This document shows, in pieces, positions 59,913 to 64,000 of a DNA stretch of 64,000 nt. The stretch is taken from contig JAFMAD010000001.1 in NCBI GenBank assembly GCA_029785195.1, positions 62,001 to 126,000 of the forward strand, given 5' to 3'. The DNA comes from Nitrososphaerota archaeon (GTDB lineage Archaea > Thermoproteota > Nitrososphaeria > Nitrososphaerales > Gagatemarchaeaceae). Under the pieces are notes generated by a model that searched no databases, was not told the DNA's origin, and was given only the letters and a program-made list of their open reading frames with translations. The position numbers and the translations under genes are program-made. Position 1 is the stretch's first letter; each line of letters begins with the position of its first letter.

Positions 59913-60776
59913 CTACGCCTTCTCCTCGGCCCACGACGGAGCTCCCCCCTTGAGCTCTATCCTCCCGGCAGGGAGGTGCCCAGGGAGGACCAGGGCGCCC
60001 TCCGCCGCGGCCCGCTCCGCGAACGCTCTCCTGCTTGCCAGGAGCGCGGGGCCGTCCGCCCAGGACGCGGCGAGCTCGGGGTGCTCGACCTCCTCGACGA
60101 GGTGGTATAGGTCCCCCACAAAGTAGCACGAATCGCCGCCAGACTTCAAGCACACGACCTGGTGCCCCGGGCTCTCCCCCGGGAAGGGCTCCACCGTCAC
60201 CCCGTCACCGAGGTCGAGCGGGCCGTCGGAGAGTTCCAGCTTCCCCGCCCCCTCCACGGCGCCGAGAGTCTCTGCCACGTCGGCGTCCCTCCTCTCCCTC
60301 GCCCCGACCATTTCAGGGGTCGACCAGTCCTTGGCCGGGACGATGCACCTTGCGGAAGGGAACGCGAGCTCGGGCGCCCCCGCCTTGCCCTTCGTGAGCC
60401 CGGCGTAGTGGTCATAGTGGAGGTGGGTGACCACCACGTGTGTCACAGAGCTAGGGGCGGCTCCAGCGGCCGCGAGCTGTTCCTCGAGGGTCGGAGGGGG
60501 GGCCGACCCGCGGGGCGCCCTGAAGTGCCCCGGCGAGACCAGCCTGGCGTAGTCGCTCGGGTCAACGACCACCCTGCGGGACCCTGACGAGACGTAGAAC
60601 GACCTCGTGGGGAAGGCCTCTGGGGAGGACAGGTCCTTCTCCCCGAAGTAGGTCGAGAGGTCAGCCTTCGGGTCGAACACCTCGTCCAGCCTGAGCTCGA
60701 GGTCGCCAACGTCGAAAGAGAAGACCTGAGCTCGGCCCACCCTGAACGAAGCCCCCGCCCCTGAGGCGCCGCCCAT
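59913..60776 (-). CDS. MBL-fold metallohydrolase
   Basis: A 287-residue metallo-beta-lactamase-fold protein. VVTHLHYDHYAGL is the H-x-H-x-D-H zinc motif, PGESPGHQVV holds the next His, CYFVGDLYH the bridging Asp, and VLPGHLPAGR the final His. Resembles lactonase or glyoxalase-II-like enzymes; substrate unknown. It starts 3 bp after the EndA stop, in the same operon as endA and the DUF47 gene. Confidence 0.88.
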   Translation of the reverse strand: MGGASGAGASFRVGRAQVFSFDVGDLELRLDEVFDPKADLSTYFGEKDLSSPEAFPTRSFYVSSGSRRVVVDPSDYARLVSPGHFRAPRGSAPPPTLEEQLAAAGAAPSSVTHVVVTHLHYDHYAGLTKGKAGAPELAFPSARCIVPAKDWSTPEMVGARERRDADVAETLGAVEGAGKLELSDGPLDLGDGVTVEPFPGESPGHQVVCLKSGGDSCYFVGDLYHLVEEVEHPELAASWADGPALLASRRAFAERAAAEGALVLPGHLPAGRIELKGGAPSWAEEKA

Positions 60777-60779
60777 CCG

Positions 60780-61337
60780 CTAGGCGCGCCACCAGTCGTA
60801 CCGGAGGAACTCTATAGACTTCTTCTCCGTGTCGGATATGGCTATGATGAACTGCTTGCGGACGGTGGTCGCGAGCCTCCCGGACCTGACCATCGAAGTG
60901 GCCGTCATCTTCGAGCCTGGAGAGGTCACCTGGACTATGTATGGGGCGTGGTCTATGCCGGGGCCGTGCTCGTAGACGGCGAAGTCCGAGCCGAACTTTA
61001 TCCCCGGGGTCACCACGTACCCGGCCTCCCTCAGCTTCCTGTAGACCATGAACTTCTCAGCGAACTCCGGATATGAGGACTCGCAGACCCCATGCAGCTG
61101 CTTCGCGGTGAGCACCCTCCCCTCCTGGTCCTCCACTTCTATCGCCTTGCGGGTCGAGAGATAATAGCCTTCCATCAGGTCAAGGATGAGGGGGGCGTCG
61201 AACTCGAAGTCCTTCGGCTTTGGGATCCCCAGGGGCTTGCCGTAGTACCCCTCCTTGAACAGCCGCCTGGACTCTTCGATGTCCCACACTACTATCCTGT
61301 TCTCGAAGAGCCTCCCCCTGGCCCGAGCCTTGGGCAT
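60780..61337 (-). CDS. endA: tRNA-splicing endonuclease (alpha4/short type)
   Basis: A 185-residue protein. The catalytic Tyr is in FAVYEHGPG, the His in IDHAPYIVQV, and the Lys in TTVRKQFIIAI, the triad that cuts intron ends at the bulge-helix-bulge. The N-terminal half (WDIEESRRLFKEGYYGKP, APLILDLMEGYYL) is the family N-domain. Normal length for the homotetramer form. Starts 3 bp after the DUF47 stop. Confidence 0.92.
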   Translation of the reverse strand: MPKARARGRLFENRIVVWDIEESRRLFKEGYYGKPLGIPKPKDFEFDAPLILDLMEGYYLSTRKAIEVEDQEGRVLTAKQLHGVCESSYPEFAEKFMVYRKLREAGYVVTPGIKFGSDFAVYEHGPGIDHAPYIVQVTSPGSKMTATSMVRSGRLATTVRKQFIIAISDTEKKSIEFLRYDWWRA

Positions 61338-61340
61338 CGC

Positions 61341-61994
61341 CTACATTCCCAGCGCGAGGATGGTGCTCGCGTTCGCCGCCACGAGCATCACGTCTGCACA
61401 GTTTTCGATCGACTCCAACACGTCCTTGAGCGAGATGAGCTCCTTGACGTTAGTAGCGGTCTTCATGACCGTAGCGACGCCTTCCCTGTACCTGGAGTCG
61501 ATGGAACTCTCGATCTGCTGGACCTGGGCCGCCATCAGTATCGCCTGGTCCGAGTTTATGGACAGCGCCCTTATGCTCTCGTTGAGCTTCGAGACCCCGT
61601 CGACAAGCATCCCGAGGAGCTCTACGATGCAGTCCTTGTACCTCTTGTTCTTCGCCGAGCTCTTCTGCAGCTGGGACATCTTAAACGCGACCCCGTTGAT
61701 GTGACCGAAGATGTCCTCGACTGCGAAGGCCCCGCGCAGTATGTCCTCCCTGTTGACGAGCAGGGTGCCGACCTGCGAAAGCTCGCGGATCAGGGCGGCC
61801 CGCAGCGTCGTCACGTCCTCCTCCGCCCGCTTGACCCTCTCAAGAGAGGCGTCGACCTGCTTCGACTCCCCCGCCGCGATCGCGGCGAACTCCTCCAGCA
61901 GCACCCTGGTGGAGTCGAGGACGCGCCTCATCTCGTCCTGAAGCACGACCACCGTCCGCCGTCTCGCCTGGATTTCCCCTTCTTGGCCCGACAC
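61341..61994 (-). CDS. DUF47/PhoU-like helical protein
   Basis: A 217-residue all-helical protein. LQDEMRRVLDSTRVLLEEFAA, RAALIRELSQVGTLLVNRED, DIFGHINGVAFKMSQLQ and IENCADVMLVAANAS are in the pattern of the DUF47 (Pit-accessory/PhoU-like) family, usually metal-binding and tied to phosphate transport. No transporter lies beside it here; instead it opens the operon with EndA. Its GTG start is about 40 bp after an AGTTTTAAATCC box. Role inferred from fold only. Confidence 0.7.
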   Translation of the reverse strand: MSGQEGEIQARRRTVVVLQDEMRRVLDSTRVLLEEFAAIAAGESKQVDASLERVKRAEEDVTTLRAALIRELSQVGTLLVNREDILRGAFAVEDIFGHINGVAFKMSQLQKSSAKNKRYKDCIVELLGMLVDGVSKLNESIRALSINSDQAILMAAQVQQIESSIDSRYREGVATVMKTATNVKELISLKDVLESIENCADVMLVAANASTILALGM

Positions 61995-62130
61995 TTGTTA
62001 CGCTCGCTCCAACCCTCCAGTCGCTTCGGATTTAAAACTAGGGCACTATTTGGACTCGGTTTAGGATTCTTTCAATTAGAGCGTCCTTGGTCTGTGATTC
62101 CTGCATGACCGATCCCCCTTCGTGAGGGGC

Positions 62131-63120
62131 CTAGTCCGTCTCCTGGTCCCGACGTGCGCGTCGGCTTCGGGCCATCACTCCTCCCTGGCCCGCGCGTCCG
62201 CCTGAGCGCCACGCCATGAATTCGGCGACGCCGTCAGGGAGCTTCTTCTTGGGTGCGAATCCGATGACGCGGGCTGACTTCGTCGTGTCGGCGTAGGAGT
62301 GCCTGACGTCTCCTTCCCTGGGCGGGACGTGGGAGACCCCCGGGCCAGGTCTGCCGCCGGCTGAGACGAACATCTCAGCCAGGCTTGAGATGGACGTGGG
62401 GGTGCCGGTCCCGACGTTGAGCGTTTCGCCCGCAGCGCGTTCCGAAGAAATCGCGAGCATGATGGCCTCCACGGCGTCGCTGACGTGGACGAAGTCCCTC
62501 GTCTGCTTCCCGTCTCCATGCACCACCAGGGGGACCCCCCTCTCGACGCTGCCTGCGAACTCAGACATGACCCCACCGTGAGCGTCGTCCATCCTCGGCC
62601 CGTACACGTTCATGAACCGCAGGACCACCGTCGGCAGGCCGTACGCCCGCTGGTATGCCTCGCAGTAAGCTTCGCAGGCTATCTTCGACGCGCCGTACGG
62701 GGAGAGCGCCCTGACCGGCCCCGACTCCGAGAGAGGCGGCGGGGCGTCGCCGTAGACAGCGGCTGAGGACGCGAAGACCACGCGCCCGACCCCGCGCTTG
62801 GCGCATCCCCCGAGGAGGCGGAGGGTCCTGGTGACGTTCACTTCGTGCGTCAGCTCCGGATCCCTGAGGGAGCCGGGGACGCCCACCTTGGCAGCGAGGT
62901 GCACCACCACTGAGCCTGGGGCCAGCTTCGAGAGAGCTGGCTCCGCCGCGAAGTCCCCCTCCAAGAACTCGAACCTCCCCTTTCCGAAGCAGCTCGCGAG
63001 GTTCTCCCTGCGCCCGGACGAGAGGTCGTCCACCGCCACCACTTCGTGCCCTTCGGCTGCCAGCCTGTCGACGAGGTGGCTCCCCATGAACCCGGCCCCG
63101 CCTGTGACCAATACCCTCAA
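62131..63120 (-). CDS. NAD-dependent sugar-nucleotide epimerase (GalE-like)
   Basis: A 329-residue SDR-extended protein. VLVTGGAGFMGSHLVDRLAAEGH is the NAD motif, VVHLAAKVGV follows, SSAAVYGD and YGASKIACEAYCEAY give the catalytic S-Y-x3-K. Likely UDP-glucose/galactose 4-epimerase type, for glycan sugars. The frame is open to 63192, but the TTG at 63120 begins the motif and is preceded by a purine-rich GGGGGAGG, a possible Shine-Dalgarno; no TATA box is at leaderless spacing. It is one of few genes here that seem leadered. Confidence 0.88.
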   Translation of the reverse strand: MRVLVTGGAGFMGSHLVDRLAAEGHEVVAVDDLSSGRRENLASCFGKGRFEFLEGDFAAEPALSKLAPGSVVVHLAAKVGVPGSLRDPELTHEVNVTRTLRLLGGCAKRGVGRVVFASSAAVYGDAPPPLSESGPVRALSPYGASKIACEAYCEAYQRAYGLPTVVLRFMNVYGPRMDDAHGGVMSEFAGSVERGVPLVVHGDGKQTRDFVHVSDAVEAIMLAISSERAAGETLNVGTGTPTSISSLAEMFVSAGGRPGPGVSHVPPREGDVRHSYADTTKSARVIGFAPKKKLPDGVAEFMAWRSGGRAGQGGVMARSRRARRDQETD

Positions 63121-63318
63121 CGGGAGTGCCTCCCCCGGCGTCGGTCTGGGCGTGGACAGCCCAGATGCGGCTGCGTGCGAGCGGGGAGGCACGCCGGAGG
63201 GCTGGAGCAGTCGCGGAGCGGCGTCGCTACCGGGAGGGCGGGGAGGCAGCCCAGCACTGAGCCCGCGATAGGACAGCCCCGCGCCTTCTGACAGCCCATC
63301 AGGGAACGGACCGCACCG

Positions 63319-64000
63319 CTACTTGCCGGCAGAGTCGGACTGTGATTGCTTTACCTGGTCCCGTAGGTTGGTGAGGAGTCCGGTGAACTCCATGGGGAAG
63401 ATGTACTTTGTCGAAGGTGACGCCCCGAGGGCCTTCAGGGTGTCCAGGTACTGGAGCACCATGGTCTTGGAGTCGATTCCCTTCGCGGCGCCGAATATCT
63501 GGCTGAGCGCCCCGGCGTACCCCTCTGCCCTCAGTATCTGGGCCTGCTTGTCCCCTTCGGCCCTCAGTATGTTGGACTTCTTCTCCCCTTCCGCCACGAG
63601 TATCGACGCCTCTCTCTTGCCGTCTGCCTCTGTGACCGTCGCCCTCCTCGTCCTCTCTGCGGACATCTGGCGGACCATCGCCTCTTGAACGTCTTTCGGA
63701 GGGGTGATCTCGCGTATCTCGACGTTGGTCACCTTGATCCCCCACCTCTCGGTGACTTCGTCAAGCTTCGTCCTTAGGACCTGGTTGATCTCCTCTCTCT
63801 TGGCCAGGAGCTCGTCCAGCGGAATGTCACCCACGACAGCCCTGAGGGTGGTGGTGGCTATGCCGATCGAGGCCCCCTCGAAGTTCTGCACCTGGACGAT
63901 GCTCTGGGTCGCCTCGGTCACCTTGTTGTATATCAGGAAGTCGATGTCGACTGGCGCGTTGTCTTTGGTGATGCACGTCTGGTGGGGGACCTCGAGGTAC
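63319..64000 (-). CDS. SPFH/stomatin-like membrane protein, 5' end outside window
   Basis: Partial gene, running off the window. The visible part starts in the SPFH domain (YLEVPHQTCITKDNAPVDID, given as EVPHQTCITKDNAPV) and goes through VTNVEIREITPPKDVQEAMV and a coiled-coil rich in Glu, Arg and Ala (AERTRRATVTEADGKREAS), then a C-terminal domain (KYIFPMEFTGLL). Stomatin-like proteins form oligomeric rings in the membrane and are often paired with NfeD. The N-terminal membrane helix is beyond 64000. Confidence 0.88.
   Translation of the reverse strand, partial: YLEVPHQTCITKDNAPVDIDFLIYNKVTEATQSIVQVQNFEGASIGIATTTLRAVVGDIPLDELLAKREEINQVLRTKLDEVTERWGIKVTNVEIREITPPKDVQEAMVRQMSAERTRRATVTEADGKREASILVAEGEKKSNILRAEGDKQAQILRAEGYAGALSQIFGAAKGIDSKTMVLQYLDTLKALGASPSTKYIFPMEFTGLLTNLRDQVKQSQSDSAGK

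Noticed and set aside
1-64000. CRISPR array or prophage
   Set aside because: No regularly spaced repeats, integrase or phage structural genes seen.

Overview
The window is archaeal chromosome. It carries TFB, RNA polymerase subunit P, ribosomal protein eS26, family B DNA polymerase, a homotetramer-type tRNA-splicing endonuclease, TrmI, archaeal Thr-, Gly- and Pro-tRNA synthetases, and the archaeal HMG-CoA synthase/thiolase/DUF35 operon. The combination of eS26, an ArnR1-like winged-helix protein and small zinc-ribbon genes, with no ammonia-oxidation genes in view, suggests a non-ammonia-oxidising Nitrososphaeria/Thaumarchaeota-like member of the Thermoproteota (inference, moderate confidence). 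Base composition is visibly GC-rich, codon third positions are mostly G or C, and TTG and GTG starts are common. Many genes have a short TTTAA- or TATA-like box 20-35 bp before the start codon, with no room for a Shine-Dalgarno sequence. Transcripts therefore look largely leaderless.

Layout. 1-6890: small regulators, an MFS exporter, a SET-like protein, UppP, and phosphoglycerate kinase followed by archaeal GAPDH. 6891-9644: a pocket of decay and mobility, with a frameshifted gene, a 244-bp element with inverted ends, a VapBC-like pair, a DUF1801/PPOX chimera and a PIN-domain remnant. 9645-12856: serine hydroxymethyltransferase, an ornithine cyclodeaminase-family enzyme and a threonine/serine dehydratase. 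12899-16822: an electron-transfer-flavoprotein operon (enlarged EtfB, EtfA, fused FixCX). 16880-25714: malate dehydrogenase, a membrane protein/HTH pair, a DRG GTPase, a dehydrogenase and LsrF-like aldolase, zinc ribbons, a CPBP protease and a dCTP-deaminase-like protein.

25939-34867: a secreted DUF4382 protein, TFB, an archaeal regulator, a glycosyltransferase, DUF92, GlyRS, a cation/proton antiporter and an acetyltransferase. 34873-37763: the mevalonate entry operon and RpoP. 38517-42211: surface-glycan type enzymes (DegT aminotransferase, GT2-like and GT87-like proteins) and membrane proteins. 42362-46231: PolB interrupted by a 443-residue intein whose endonuclease motifs look degenerate. 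46328-48198: AguB and AguA, converting agmatine to putrescine. 48394-64000: ThrRS, a CDP-alcohol phosphotransferase, a membrane-anchored cyclophilin, a MetE core protein, eS26, an MFS carrier, a PfkB kinase, ProRS, a GDT1-like carrier, TrmI, an MBL hydrolase, EndA, a DUF47 protein, a sugar-nucleotide epimerase and a partial SPFH/stomatin protein.

No rRNA, convincing tRNA or CRISPR array was seen. The most notable items are the PolB intein, several divergent gene pairs that share one central TATA-like box, the DUF35 gene with no canonical start codon, and the cluster of broken genes around 7-9.6 kb.
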